Positions 1 to 7,986 of a stretch of DNA of 44,016 nucleotides are shown one piece after another. Each line of letters begins with the position of its first letter. Within the stretch, counting starts at the first letter, position 1. The stretch lies in the NCBI GenBank assembly GCA_009779975.1, contig WRAY01000019.1, positions 1 through 44,016 on the forward strand, read 5' to 3'. Below the pieces are notes generated by a model. The model made no database searches. It was not told the DNA's origin and saw only the letters and a list, made by a program, of their open reading frames with translations. Position numbers and translations under genes: made by a program. This DNA comes from Bacillota bacterium. Lineage in GTDB: Bacteria > Bacillota > Clostridia > Christensenellales > Pumilibacteraceae.

Positions 1-1
1 A

Positions 2-190
2 CTCTCTCCAATGATGATAACAACTCTTTCGAATGTAGTTGCTATTTCAGTAGGCAGTTCACACAGCATGGCATTGGATGCAGACGGCAGAGTGTGGACA
101 TGGGGAAATGGTTTTGATGGACGACTAGGGCATGGCAACACAACAAATCAACTCTCTCCAATGATGATAACAACTCTGTCTCTTTTTTAA
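2..190 (+). CDS. RCC1-repeat protein, C-terminal fragment (5' end outside window)
   Basis: Reading from base 2 gives 62 residues to a TAA stop at 188-190, including SSHSMALDADGRVWTWG and GRLGHGNTTNQLSP. This is the signature of an RCC1 (regulator of chromosome condensation) blade: a hydrophobic strand, then D-G-x-V-W-x-W-G. RCC1 repeats fold into beta-propellers, and in bacteria they are usually part of secreted or surface proteins. A 27-bp sequence recurs exactly at 1-27 and 151-177. The 150-bp spacing is one 50-residue RCC1 repeat, so at least two blades are nearly identical at DNA level. The start, any signal peptide and the total length lie outside the window. The function is unknown beyond likely protein binding. 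Confidence 0.8.
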   Translation, partial: LSPMMITTLSNVVAISVGSSHSMALDADGRVWTWGNGFDGRLGHGNTTNQLSPMMITTLSLF

Positions 191-266
191 GAGTTGTGTG
201 AATCATTGGGGAACGGTAAAAAATTTTAAAAAAGGGCAAACCATATAATTTGGAGAAAAAATTCAA

Positions 267-1469
267 ATGAAAATACATGAATATCAAGCAAAGGAATTGC
301 TTAGTGAGTTTGGCATTCCCGTTCAAAAGGGTTATCTTGTTGAAAATGAGCAGGAATTTTTGTCGATTGCACAAAAATTGTATGATGAGGGCGCAGAGCA
401 AATTGTTGTCAAAGCCCAAATTCATTCAGGTGGCAGAGGCAAAGGCGGCGGAGTAAAACTTGCTAAATCTGTGGATGAAGCGGTCGAGAAGGCTCAAAAA
501 ATGCTTGGTATGAATCTTATCACTCATCAGACCGGAGCGGAGGGAAAAACTGTCCACAAGGTTTTGCTCTGTGAGGCGGCTGACATTAAAAAAGAGTTTT
601 ATGTCTCGATTGTTCTTGACGGAACTTTTGGATGTCCTCTCATTGTCGCATCAAGTGAGGGCGGAACTGAGATTGAAAAAACCGCTGTCACTAATCCCGA
701 CGCAATCATCACAAAGATGATTTCACCGCTTATTGGTTTGAAAGATTTTCATGCAAAAGATGTTGCAAAAAGAATGAAACTTGATGCATCATTACACAAG
801 AGTTTTATAACAATTCTCAAAAATATGTATCGTCTTTTTATAGAAAAAGATTGCTCTCTTGTTGAGATTAATCCGTTATCATTAGTAAATACTGTAGGGG
901 ATGCCGCCCTTGGTGTCCCGTCCGGACAAACTCTTCTTGCAGTTGATGCAAAGATTAATTTTGACGAAAATGCGTTATTCCGTCACCCTGAAATACTTGC
1001 TCTTCGTGATATTTTGGAAGAAGACCCAAAAGAAGTTGATGCAGCGGAAAAGGGGTTTAGTTATGTTGCACTTGACGGCAATATCGGTTGCATGGTAAAT
1101 GGGGCGGGTCTCGCTATGGCAACAATGGATATCATCAAAGAATATGGCGGCTCTCCTGCAAATTTTCTGGATGTTGGCGGCTCAGCAAGCGTTGAAAAAG
1201 TAAGTTCAGCGTTTAGAATTTTATTATCAGACAGAAACATAAAAAGCGTCCTAGTCAACATTTTTGGAGGCATTATGAAATGCGATGTCATCGCTGAAGG
1301 AATAATAGGCGCAGCAAAAGCAGTTAAGCCGTCTATTCCGCTAATCGTTCGCCTTGACGGAACAAGAGCAAAAGAAGGAAGAGAACTTCTTGCAAATTCA
1401 GGATTGGATATTATTTCAGCAGATTCATTAGCAGATGCGGTGAAGATTGCTGTCGAGAAGAGTAAATAA
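267..1469 (+). CDS. sucC: Succinyl-CoA synthetase beta subunit (ADP/GDP-forming)
   Basis: The beta subunit of succinate-CoA ligase forms succinate and ATP or GTP from succinyl-CoA with the alpha subunit. At 400 aa it is slightly longer than the usual ~390. It has the MKIHEYQAKELL start, an ATP-grasp region with the glycine-rich GGRGKGGGVKLAK loop near residue 55, VEINPLSLV in the metal/nucleotide site, and a C-terminal CoA-ligase-type domain with NIFGGIMKCD near residue 330. The start is the ATG at 267, with GGAG about a dozen bases upstream. sucD follows after 128 bp occupied by a GC-rich palindromic repeat. ADP versus GDP specificity cannot be read confidently. Without other TCA genes in view, it may serve substrate-level phosphorylation in amino-acid fermentation. 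Confidence 0.97.
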   Translation: MKIHEYQAKELLSEFGIPVQKGYLVENEQEFLSIAQKLYDEGAEQIVVKAQIHSGGRGKGGGVKLAKSVDEAVEKAQKMLGMNLITHQTGAEGKTVHKVLLCEAADIKKEFYVSIVLDGTFGCPLIVASSEGGTEIEKTAVTNPDAIITKMISPLIGLKDFHAKDVAKRMKLDASLHKSFITILKNMYRLFIEKDCSLVEINPLSLVNTVGDAALGVPSGQTLLAVDAKINFDENALFRHPEILALRDILEEDPKEVDAAEKGFSYVALDGNIGCMVNGAGLAMATMDIIKEYGGSPANFLDVGGSASVEKVSSAFRILLSDRNIKSVLVNIFGGIMKCDVIAEGIIGAAKAVKPSIPLIVRLDGTRAKEGRELLANSGLDIISADSLADAVKIAVEKSK

Positions 1470-1471
1470 TC

Positions 1472-1541
1472 GTAGGGGCGGTCAATGACCGCTTGCAGTA
1501 AAATATAATAATGTTCGGGCGGCAGGTTGCTGCCCCTGCTA
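1472..1541. repeat. GTAGGGGCGG-type palindromic repeat, between sucC and sucD
   Basis: There are two small hairpins: GCGGTCA-A-TGACCGC at 1478-1492, and GGGCGGCA-GGT-TGCTGCCC at 1517-1535. The outer ends (GTAGGGGCGG and TGCCCCTGC) are also roughly complementary, so the unit could form one larger cruciform. Related GC-rich units occur at 11457-11480, 13136-13162 and 40089-40165. In this AT-rich genome it is a REP-like dispersed element. Confidence 0.75.
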
Positions 1542-1597
1542 AGGTGTTCATGAAAAACCACAAATCACTGATCACCGACCACCAATAACCAAATATT

Positions 1598-2503
1598 ATG
1601 AGTATCTTAATAAACAAAAAAAGTAAAGTATTAATTCAAGGTATCACCGGCTCGCATGGGCAATTTCATGCTGGGCAAATGATTGACTATGGAACAAATG
1701 TCGTAGGCGGTGTTACTCCCGGAAAAGGCGGTCAGACAGTCTTAAACGGTGTTCCGGTTTTTGACACAGTCCTTGAGGCTGTCAAAAAAACTAAGGCTAA
1801 TGTTTCATGCATTTTCGTTCCTCCTTCAGTTGCGGCTGATTCAATAATTGAAGCGGCTGAAGCAGGTATTCCGCTTATCGTTTGCATAACCGAAGGCATA
1901 CCCGTGCATGATATGATGAGAGTGAAACTTTTCTTAGAAGGCAAAAAAACGAAGTTAATCGGGCCTAATTGCCCCGGATTAATCTCACCCGATGAAGCAA
2001 AGGTTGGAATAATGCCTGCCTCTATCCACAGGAAGGGCAAAGTCGGAGTTGTGTCTCGCAGCGGAACTTTGACCTATGAAGCGGTCAATCAATTAACTCT
2101 TGCCGGCATCGGTCAATCAACCGCAATAGGAATTGGCGGCGACACTATCAAGGGCTTGGGTTTTGTCGAAGTTCTAAAATTATTTGAAAAAGACCCCGAA
2201 ACTTTAGCGGTTGTCATGATTGGAGAAATCGGAGGCAGCGGCGAAGAGGAAGCAGCGGACTACATAAAAACAAAAATGACAAAACCGGTTGCCGGCTTTA
2301 TCGGCGGAGCAACCGCACCGGAAGGTAAACGCATGGGGCATGCGGGTGCAATTATTATGGGCGGAAAAGGAACAGCCGAAGGCAAGAAAAGAGTTCTAAA
2401 AGAAGCAGGTGTAATAGTCGCCGAAACCCCAGACTTAATTGGTGAAGCACTTATTGAAGCAGTCAAAAAAGTAAATATCTTTGACAAAGTAAAAATAAGA
2501 TAA
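1598..2503 (+). CDS. sucD: Succinyl-CoA synthetase alpha subunit
   Basis: The alpha subunit of succinate-CoA ligase binds CoA and carries the phosphohistidine. At 301 aa it is close to the family's ~290. Visible features are the N-terminal Rossmann CoA-binding region ([16 protein letters not shown]), the PNCPGLISP segment, and the active-site stretch [14 protein letters not shown], whose His248 is the expected phosphorylated residue. It pairs with sucC 128 bp upstream. The ATG at 1598 has no Shine-Dalgarno-like sequence: the preceding ~35 bases are a CA-rich stretch (ACCACAAATCACTGATCACC). Translation may therefore depend on coupling or on an unstructured leader. Confidence 0.97.
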   Translation: MSILINKKSKVLIQGITGSHGQFHAGQMIDYGTNVVGGVTPGKGGQTVLNGVPVFDTVLEAVKKTKANVSCIFVPPSVAADSIIEAAEAGIPLIVCITEGIPVHDMMRVKLFLEGKKTKLIGPNCPGLISPDEAKVGIMPASIHRKGKVGVVSRSGTLTYEAVNQLTLAGIGQSTAIGIGGDTIKGLGFVEVLKLFEKDPETLAVVMIGEIGGSGEEEAADYIKTKMTKPVAGFIGGATAPEGKRMGHAGAIIMGGKGTAEGKKRVLKEAGVIVAETPDLIGEALIEAVKKVNIFDKVKIR

Positions 2504-2533
2504 ATCTTCATTATTGAAAAACACTCGTATGGG

Positions 2534-2643
2534 TTTGCGTTGCTTGCCCCTTTACAAGTTAATTCCATCTAGGGACATAATATCTGAGGGGCACACCTAA
2601 AATTAGCAGAAAGTATTAACAAAATTGGTGTGCTTGACGCAAA
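2534..2643 (+). promoter_or_regulatory. Possible structured leader upstream of the AspT-family transporter
   Basis: Nested complementary segments lie between sucD and the transporter: TTTGCGT (2534-2540) with ACGCAAA (2637-2643), GCCCC (2546-2550) with GGGGC (2588-2592), and GCACACC (2591-2597) with GGTGTGC (2627-2633). The second and third partly overlap, so they may be alternatives. It matches no riboswitch class that I recognise. It could instead be a decayed member of the GC-rich repeat family. Confidence 0.3.
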
Positions 2644-2734
2644 GCATGCAGGGATGAAGCATGTGAGCCCGAAAACTCTACTATATAAAACTTTCATGAG
2701 ACATAATGTCGCTTTTTGTAAACAATAAAAAATC

Positions 2735-4135
2735 ATGTCACTAATTTCAACAGCATCTTTTAATTCACCATTTGCAGAAACATTTGTTTTCCGGCTTCTC
2801 ACCACTGGATTCGGAATGGTCTTTATTGTATTCGCCATTATTTTCATTGGCTATCTTATCGGCAAAATCAACATAAAAGGTGTTGCGTTGGGAAGTGCAG
2901 GGGTGTTTGTTTCAGCGCTTGCGTTTGGAATTTTGTTTGGTGCAATTCATGATAGGATTGTTTTCACTGTTGCGACAGACATTGCTCCTTATTATCGAGA
3001 AGTCAATATTATATCTTGGGTCACTGTGAATGAAAGAACAGGATTAGTCGAAGCAACACCGATGAGGGTGTTTAGAACCTTTGGTCTTGCTATGTTTATC
3101 GGGGGAATCGGGCTTATTGCAGGACCAACATTTTTTAGAAATTTCAAAAAGAAATTCGGTTCGTATGTTGCAATGGGACTGGCAACTACAACAGTTGCTG
3201 CAGTAATTGCAATCGTTTTAATCGCATCAAATGCAATCAAGAGCCCTGCAATGGCAACAGGACTATTGATGGGGGCATTATCAACAACTCCGGGGTTATC
3301 TGCCGCTCAAGATGTTTTTTCGGATTATGAAGCAATAGTTGCGACCGCAAACGGGGTTGCATATCCGCTTGGGGTTTTGGGCGTCGTTCTTTTCGTTCAA
3401 CTTGTTCCGAAAATACTTAAAAAGAACATGGATGTTGAAAGGAAGAAATTAACGGATTCATTAGCGAGTTCACCGGTTGACAAAAAAGAAGAACAAACTT
3501 CTCAACTTGAGCAATCTCAAGATTCTTCAAAAAGCATAACAATTGACAACTCGGAAATGTTAAGTGAGCCAATACCAAAAAAGAAACTAATCACAATCGA
3601 TAAACTTGGACTTTTTGTCGTTGCGTCAGTTATCATAGTCGGTATGTTGTTCGGCTCACTATCATTTCAAGCGGGAGCAACTGTCATAGCACTCGGCACA
3701 ACTGGAGGAGTTCTTTTAACAGGTCTTATCGTTGGACACTTTGGTAAAATTGGTCGTATTTCACTCAAAGTTCCGGAAAAAACTTCATTCGTTATTCGGG
3801 AATTAGGTCTTATCATATTTTTGGCAACAGTCGGATTTGAAGGCGGATTAAATTTTCTTTCCGTAGTTGCAGACTATCCGCTGCTGTTTTTGTATGGCGG
3901 CATAATAACGCTTGCCCCAATGATTGTTGCATTCCTGATCGGAAGATATGCATTCAAACTTGATGTTCTCAACAACTTGGGCTCAGTCACAGGCGGAATG
4001 ACCTCAACGCCGGCCCTAGGTGCATTGATCTACACCGCCAAAACCGAAGATGTCGGTCATGCCTACGCCGCAACCTATCCCATAGCCCTATTCAGTTTGA
4101 TATTCGTCCCCCAAATAATCGCCCTGATTTTTTAA
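2735..4135 (+). CDS. AspT/YidE/YbjL-family transporter (putative aspartate:alanine-type exchanger)
   Basis: This 466-aa membrane protein contains two copies of the AspT/YidE/YbjL transmembrane duplication. The first half has GLAMFIGGIGLIAGPTFF (about residue 115). The second has ELGLIIFLATVGFEGG (about 353) and GSVTGGMTSTPALGAL (about 418), the conserved repeat motifs of this family. About ten membrane segments are apparent. Between the halves lies a hydrophilic linker (about residues 225-285, with KKEEQTSQLEQSQD) in place of the paired TrkA-C (RCK_C) domains usual in AspT. A role in aspartate/alanine or other dicarboxylate exchange is inferred from the family only. No Shine-Dalgarno precedes the ATG at 2735. 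The stop lies in a short hairpin (CTGATT-TTTT-AATCAG, 4124-4139). Confidence 0.8.
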   Translation: MSLISTASFNSPFAETFVFRLLTTGFGMVFIVFAIIFIGYLIGKINIKGVALGSAGVFVSALAFGILFGAIHDRIVFTVATDIAPYYREVNIISWVTVNERTGLVEATPMRVFRTFGLAMFIGGIGLIAGPTFFRNFKKKFGSYVAMGLATTTVAAVIAIVLIASNAIKSPAMATGLLMGALSTTPGLSAAQDVFSDYEAIVATANGVAYPLGVLGVVLFVQLVPKILKKNMDVERKKLTDSLASSPVDKKEEQTSQLEQSQDSSKSITIDNSEMLSEPIPKKKLITIDKLGLFVVASVIIVGMLFGSLSFQAGATVIALGTTGGVLLTGLIVGHFGKIGRISLKVPEKTSFVIRELGLIIFLATVGFEGGLNFLSVVADYPLLFLYGGIITLAPMIVAFLIGRYAFKLDVLNNLGSVTGGMTSTPALGALIYTAKTEDVGHAYAATYPIALFSLIFVPQIIALIF

Positions 4136-4193
4136 TCAGAGTATTTTATAGTATATTATAATAATAACTTTGTTATTTATATAATAGGAGCAA

Positions 4194-4289
4194 AAATACC
4201 TACTTAACAAGGGTATTTAGTTTTGACGGCTCGTGTGAGATACCTCAAAAAGTATAAAACTTCGAACTTTAGTGCGGATGCCGTCAAAG
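4194..4289 (+). ncRNA. Candidate structured element (three-way-junction-like) upstream of the ABC ATPase gene
   Basis: The sequence can fold as AAATACC (4194-4200) with GGTATTT (4212-4218), followed by a closing stem TTTGACGGC (4222-4230) with GCCGTCAAA (4280-4288). The closing stem encloses TGAG-ATAC-CTCA (4236-4247) and AAAGT (4249-4253) with ACTTT (4266-4270). It resembles a small riboswitch or other structured RNA but matches no class I can name. It lies upstream of the predicted ATPase promoter, so it would be transcribed only by read-through or from another start. Confidence 0.35.
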
Positions 4290-4347
4290 GTGGCAGGTGT
4301 AGGATTTATTTTGTGTTTTAATACATTTTATTTCATTGCTATAACGC

Positions 4348-4376
4348 TTGACAAAAGTGATTTTTTTTGTTATGTT
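4348..4376 (+). promoter_or_regulatory. Sigma-A-type promoter for the ABC ATPase gene
   Basis: TTGACA at 4348-4353, a 17-bp spacer, then TATGTT at 4371-4376. The predicted transcription start is about 4383, which is the A of the ATG, so the mRNA would be leaderless. Confidence 0.6.
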
Positions 4377-4382
4377 TGTTTT

Positions 4383-5105
4383 ATGGTTGAAACTCAAAAA
4401 GAGGCATTTATAAGATTTAAAAATGTCAAAAAAACATTTAATCTTTCAAATCATGTCGTTCATGCTGTTGATGAGATGAGTTTTGATATTTTGGAGGGGG
4501 AGTTTGTTGTTATTGTCGGACCTAGCGGGGCTGGGAAAACAACGATTTTGAATCTTCTTGGCGGAATGGATAATCCAACAAGCGGGGATATTTTTGTTGG
4601 AGAAAAAAACATTTCAAAATTCTCAAGCAAGCAGTTGACAGAATTCAGGCGGACAGACATTGGCTTCGTCTTTCAATTTTACAATTTAATGCCTAATTTG
4701 ACAGCACTCGAAAACATATCTCTTGCTTCTCAATTGTCTCCGGGCTCATTAATAACTGCAAAAGATGCTCTAAAAAGCGTAAACCTAGAGGACAGGGGAC
4801 ATCATTTTCCATCGCAAATGAGCGGAGGGGAGCAGCAACGAACATCAATAGCAAGAAGTGTTACGAAAAACTCAAAACTAATATTATGCGACGAACCAAC
4901 AGGCGCACTTGATTACATAACAGGAAAAAAAATACTCGCACTTCTTCATTCAATTTGCAAAGAACGAAACATAACTATAATTCTTGTCACACACAACAGC
5001 GCCCTAAAAGACATGGCAGACAAAGTGATAGTTGTCAAATGCGGAAAGATTGAAAGTGTGACAATAAATGCTAGTCCAAAGCCTATTGAAGAGATTGAAT
5101 GGTAA
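4383..5105 (+). CDS. ABC transporter ATP-binding protein (LolD/MacB/FtsE-like)
   Basis: The ATPase subunit of 240 aa belongs to the lipoprotein/macrolide/FtsE-type ABC family. It has Walker A GPSGAGKTT, the Q-loop region GFVFQFYNLMPNLTALENI, signature MSGGEQQRTSIAR, Walker B LILCDEPTGALD, and the switch histidine in ILVTHN. I chose the ATG at 4383 because homology begins just after it (EAFIRFKNVKKTFNL); the frame is open further upstream, but that part overlaps the promoter and the structured element. There is no Shine-Dalgarno, which fits the leaderless promoter. The natural partner is the FtsX-type permease at 5738, 632 bp downstream. The substrate is unknown; peptide or drug export and lipoprotein handling are all possible for this family. 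Confidence 0.92.
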   Translation: MVETQKEAFIRFKNVKKTFNLSNHVVHAVDEMSFDILEGEFVVIVGPSGAGKTTILNLLGGMDNPTSGDIFVGEKNISKFSSKQLTEFRRTDIGFVFQFYNLMPNLTALENISLASQLSPGSLITAKDALKSVNLEDRGHHFPSQMSGGEQQRTSIARSVTKNSKLILCDEPTGALDYITGKKILALLHSICKERNITIILVTHNSALKDMADKVIVVKCGKIESVTINASPKPIEEIEW

Positions 5106-5190
5106 ATTGTTTAAGTGAAAGGTGAAATATAAAAAGTATAGTTAACATTAAAGTGGTGTTCTAAATAATAATGATAAAAGAAACAAATTG

Positions 5191-5279
5191 ACGCTGCGCT
5201 AGATTTTTCGCTATGCTCAGAATGACAAAAACGGCGTTACTATACAGTCCTGAGCATAGCGAAGAATCTAGCGCAGCGT
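5191..5279. repeat. 89-bp MITE-like long inverted repeat
   Basis: The left arm is 5191-5220 (begins ACGCTGCGCTAGAT, ends CTATGCTCAG) and the right arm is 5250-5279. The reverse complements match at 29 of 30 positions around a 29-base loop. It carries no ORF and would form a very stable hairpin if transcribed. It resembles the CTAGATTCTTCGCTATGCTCAG-type short palindromic elements seen in other bacterial genomes. No clear target-site duplication is visible. Confidence 0.8.
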
Positions 5280-5467
5280 ATTATTCATTTCAATTTAGTA
5301 ACAAGTTTATTATTTGTGGAGCAGTTAGATGAGAGAAATAGGGGATTTGTTTCACAAAACCGAAGTAATTCCAATTTATACAGCGGGGAGAATGATTTTT
5401 TTTCGACTCTTATAACTGAATTGCTTCGAATTGCGGTCATGATCCTAGCCTCTCATAACTGATATTT

Positions 5468-5650
5468 CCGCAAATTCTCTAGGTGACAAAAAAAAGAGCA
5501 ATCTCTTTGCAAATATTATTCTACAATAAAAGTGTCGAAGACACCTCCGCAAATTCCGCAATGATGAAAATGGAGCAAATTCTGCAAATATACTTTTATA
5601 GCAAAAGTTTTGAAGACACATTCGCAAATTCTCTAAGGACGAAAAAACAG
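5468..5650. repeat. Degenerate ~77-bp tandem repeat, about 2.3 copies
   Basis: The phrase CGCAAATTCTCTAGG and variants start near 5469, 5547 and 5622. Each is followed by GAYGAAAAAA-like sequence, and copies carry AAAAGTGTCGAAGACACCTC or AAAAGTTTTGAAGACACATTC. The unit contains GTGTC-GAA-GACAC, a small hairpin that also includes TGTCGAA, the core of the Spo0A binding box; a 7-mer match may be chance. Confidence 0.6.
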
Positions 5651-5737
5651 AAAATAATTTCTATCAACAAAAAATTTAGTATTATCACAATTAATTTGAA
5701 ATGACTATAGTCTTTCGCTTGTTGTTAATATAAATCT

Positions 5738-7021
5738 ATGAAAAACACTCAAAATAAATTAATGATCCGCTTTTTTAAAAGCAACTTAGTGCGGTTTGTT
5801 GTTATATTTTTGCTTGTTTTTTTGACGGTTGCCATAGTCACCGCTATTGGCTCGCTTGCACCAAGAATGAGAGGTGCGATTGAAATTCTTGAAAATAATC
5901 GCCCGGACAGGCAACTGACGCAGTTTTACGGAATGGTTGGAAATTTTTCTGACCTTGCTGATGGTGTTGAGAGAATAAGTTTCATTTTTCCGGCAATGTT
6001 TATTGTCGTGACATTATTTGTCGTGTTTATGTCAATAACCCGCCTTATTGCTGTTGAGCGCAGAGATATTGGAACACTTCGTTCACTTGGCGTTTCAAAG
6101 ATCAAAACTGCTAAAAAATATATATATTTTGTTTTTTTTGCAAGTTTTTTTGGAGCATCTCTTGGAATTATGGTTGGACATTTTGGGATTCATCCGCTTT
6201 TATTCAGGGCCATATCTAGTCAACTTGATAGAGATGTTAACAGAATTGTTAGTATTCGAGGACTTGCTCCTTTTGCCGGAACTTCTGCTCCTGTTCCAAT
6301 TTTTGGAATATCTGCTGCTATTATAAACATAGTTTTTGCATTAATTGTTGTCATCATCATTTCATTTGAAACTCTTCGACGCAAGCCTGCTGACCTTCTT
6401 CGGCCAAAATCTCCGAAAGTTGGAAAAAAGACAATACTGGAATATGTCCCCTTCTTTTGGAAATCGCTAGGGACAAAATATCGCTCAACATTTAGAAATG
6501 TTTTTCGCTACAAAGTTCGTTTTTTTATGAGTATCATAACGATGGTCATATCAACAATCCTCGTATTTTTGGGCATTAGTTTGACATTTGTTCTTGAACA
6601 AACAAACCCCGAAATGATGGACTTTATTCGTCCCATATCGGCATTTTTAGCAGCGAGCGTTATGATGCTGGGAGCATTAGTATTCTACAACATCACTTTA
6701 ATAAATATCGAAGAAAGAATAGGGGAGATTGCAACGCTTATGGTCTTAGGCTATCGAAAAGGTGAAGTCGTCGGCTATGTCTTTCGCGAAATTTTAATTT
6801 TAACAATTTTTGGTGTTGCTTTAGGGCTTCCGCTAGGATTTTGGTTCATGGACTTCATGTTTGAATTTCTTCGCTTTGGTAACATCGACTACTTAAACTG
6901 GTATGTTTGGATAATAACAGGTCTATTATCATTCGCTGCATTAGGATTAGCCTTCCTTCTCCTCTTTAGAAAAATCCACAAAATAGATATGAATGCATCC
7001 TTAAAATTCAAAACAGACTAA
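5738..7021 (+). CDS. FtsX/MacB-type ABC transporter permease (compact)
   Basis: The 427-aa integral membrane protein has two FtsX-like modules. The first (about residues 75-205) has FVVFMSITRLIAVERRDIGTLRSLG, and the second (about 290-420) has ALVFYNITLINIEERIGEIATLMVLGYRKGE; I cite the cytoplasmic coupling segments ERRDIGTLRSLG and ERIGEIATLMVLG as diagnostic. About eight membrane segments are visible. The periplasmic/extracellular MacB domain before the second transmembrane segment is short. It probably works with the ATPase at 4383. It lacks a Shine-Dalgarno; a weak TAATAT (5726-5731) sits seven bases before the ATG, without a convincing -35. The substrate is unknown. Confidence 0.85.
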   Translation: MKNTQNKLMIRFFKSNLVRFVVIFLLVFLTVAIVTAIGSLAPRMRGAIEILENNRPDRQLTQFYGMVGNFSDLADGVERISFIFPAMFIVVTLFVVFMSITRLIAVERRDIGTLRSLGVSKIKTAKKYIYFVFFASFFGASLGIMVGHFGIHPLLFRAISSQLDRDVNRIVSIRGLAPFAGTSAPVPIFGISAAIINIVFALIVVIIISFETLRRKPADLLRPKSPKVGKKTILEYVPFFWKSLGTKYRSTFRNVFRYKVRFFMSIITMVISTILVFLGISLTFVLEQTNPEMMDFIRPISAFLAASVMMLGALVFYNITLINIEERIGEIATLMVLGYRKGEVVGYVFREILILTIFGVALGLPLGFWFMDFMFEFLRFGNIDYLNWYVWIITGLLSFAALGLAFLLLFRKIHKIDMNASLKFKTD

Positions 7022-7060
7022 AAGGCTGCCTCTAAAAAAGCAAAAGATGAAAAACATAAA

Positions 7061-7104
7061 AAAAAGTAAGGTCGAGTTTTAAAATAAATCCGACCTTACT
7101 TTTT
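7061..7104. terminator. Bidirectional intrinsic terminator between the permease and dapB
   Basis: AAAAAGTAAGGTCG (7061-7074) pairs with CGACCTTACTTTTT (7091-7104), with A-tracts on the left and T-tracts on the right. It can end both the plus-strand permease transcript and the minus-strand dapB transcript. Confidence 0.85.
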
Positions 7105-7131
7105 AATTATTATTTTACCTAAGATGGCATA

Positions 7132-7890
7132 TTATTGTTTGTTTTTTACCTCAATTAAATCATTCATATTATATAATCCTGCCTTTTTTTCAGTTAAAAA
7201 ATCTGCTGCTTTCAATGCTCCATTTGCGAATATCTTTCTTGACAGCGCTTCGTGTTTTATTGAAACTACTTCGTCATTCATGCAGAAAAGCACTGCATGT
7301 TCGCCGACGATTGTGCCGCCTCTTATTGCGTGAACTCCTATTTCGTTGTCTTGCCTTAGGGCGTCGTGACCAACTCTTCCATAGCATGGCGGAGGAGAGC
7401 ATGATGACTCGATGCTGTCGAGTATCATTCTTGCAGTGCCGCTTGGTGCGTCAACTTTTTGGTTATGGTGTTTTTCAATGATTTCAATATCGGAAATACT
7501 GCACAAATATTTGCTTGCTTCGCTAACTAACTTTAACAAAACATTAACACCAACGCTCATGTTGCTTGAGAGAAATACCGGAACTTTTTTCGACAATACT
7601 TCAATTTTTTTCTTTTGCTCATCAGAAAATCCTGTGGTTGCAATAACCACAGGCTTCATTGTTTTTTCTGCGAGTGCAATGACGCTGTCGAGTGTGTCAG
7701 GGCGTGAGAAGTCAATAATGGCGTCAAAATTGATGTTGACATTCTTGATATGCGAAAAAGTGGGCAATGTCAAACTTTGAACAAAGTCAAAGCCGCCCAC
7801 AACTTCTAAGTTTTTATGAGAGAAAGAACACTCCAAAACACTCTTTCCCATTTTTCCGCTAATGCCAAATAAAAATATTTTTGTTTTCAT
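7132..7890 (-). CDS. dapB: 4-hydroxy-tetrahydrodipicolinate reductase
   Basis: It reduces the dapA product to tetrahydrodipicolinate with NAD(P)H in lysine/diaminopimelate synthesis. At 252 aa from the ATG at 7890 it is near the family size (~250-270). It has the N-terminal nucleotide fold IFLFGISGKMGKSV (normally GxxGRMG), active-site EKHHNQKVDAPSGTA with His141-His142 and Lys145, and the conserved DAPSGTA loop. A TTG codon at 7902 is an alternative start, but the ATG fits the Rossmann start better. It is the last gene of asd-dapA-dapB and ends at a shared terminator. The 96-bp gap to dapA is AT-rich with no obvious element. Confidence 0.95.
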   Translation of the reverse strand: MKTKIFLFGISGKMGKSVLECSFSHKNLEVVGGFDFVQSLTLPTFSHIKNVNINFDAIIDFSRPDTLDSVIALAEKTMKPVVIATTGFSDEQKKKIEVLSKKVPVFLSSNMSVGVNVLLKLVSEASKYLCSISDIEIIEKHHNQKVDAPSGTARMILDSIESSCSPPPCYGRVGHDALRQDNEIGVHAIRGGTIVGEHAVLFCMNDEVVSIKHEALSRKIFANGALKAADFLTEKKAGLYNMNDLIEVKNKQ

Positions 7891-7986
7891 AAGTTTTCTC
7901 AAATTACAAACTACATTTTACAAATTATAAATAAGGACAAATATAATTATCAAAGATGTAATTTGTCTACTGTAATATATAATTTT

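Larger units (their letters stand above)
5106..5737. other. 632-bp gene-poor gap filled with repeats
   Basis: It separates the ABC ATPase from its probable permease. It contains an ATAGTTAAC box (5138-5146, also twice at the promoter near 29.2 kb), a nearly perfect long inverted repeat (5191-5279) and a degenerate ~77-bp tandem repeat (about 5468-5650). A 73-codon frame at 5483-5704 exists only because the tandem repeat happens to stay open, and it has no good ribosome site. I see no convincing gene. Confidence 0.6.

Noticed and set aside
244-249. TATAAT as the sucC -10 box
   Set aside because: No acceptable -35 at 16-18 bp, and the start would fall after the Shine-Dalgarno of sucC.
5525-5545. 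Spo0A box TGTCGAA as a target of the Spo0A-C-type protein
   Set aside because: A single 7-mer inside a repeat is too weak; one is expected by chance in this length of DNA.
5483-5704. 73-codon open frame in the ABC-transporter gap
   Set aside because: It is made of the two in-frame tandem repeat copies, has no proper ribosome site and no recognisable protein family.
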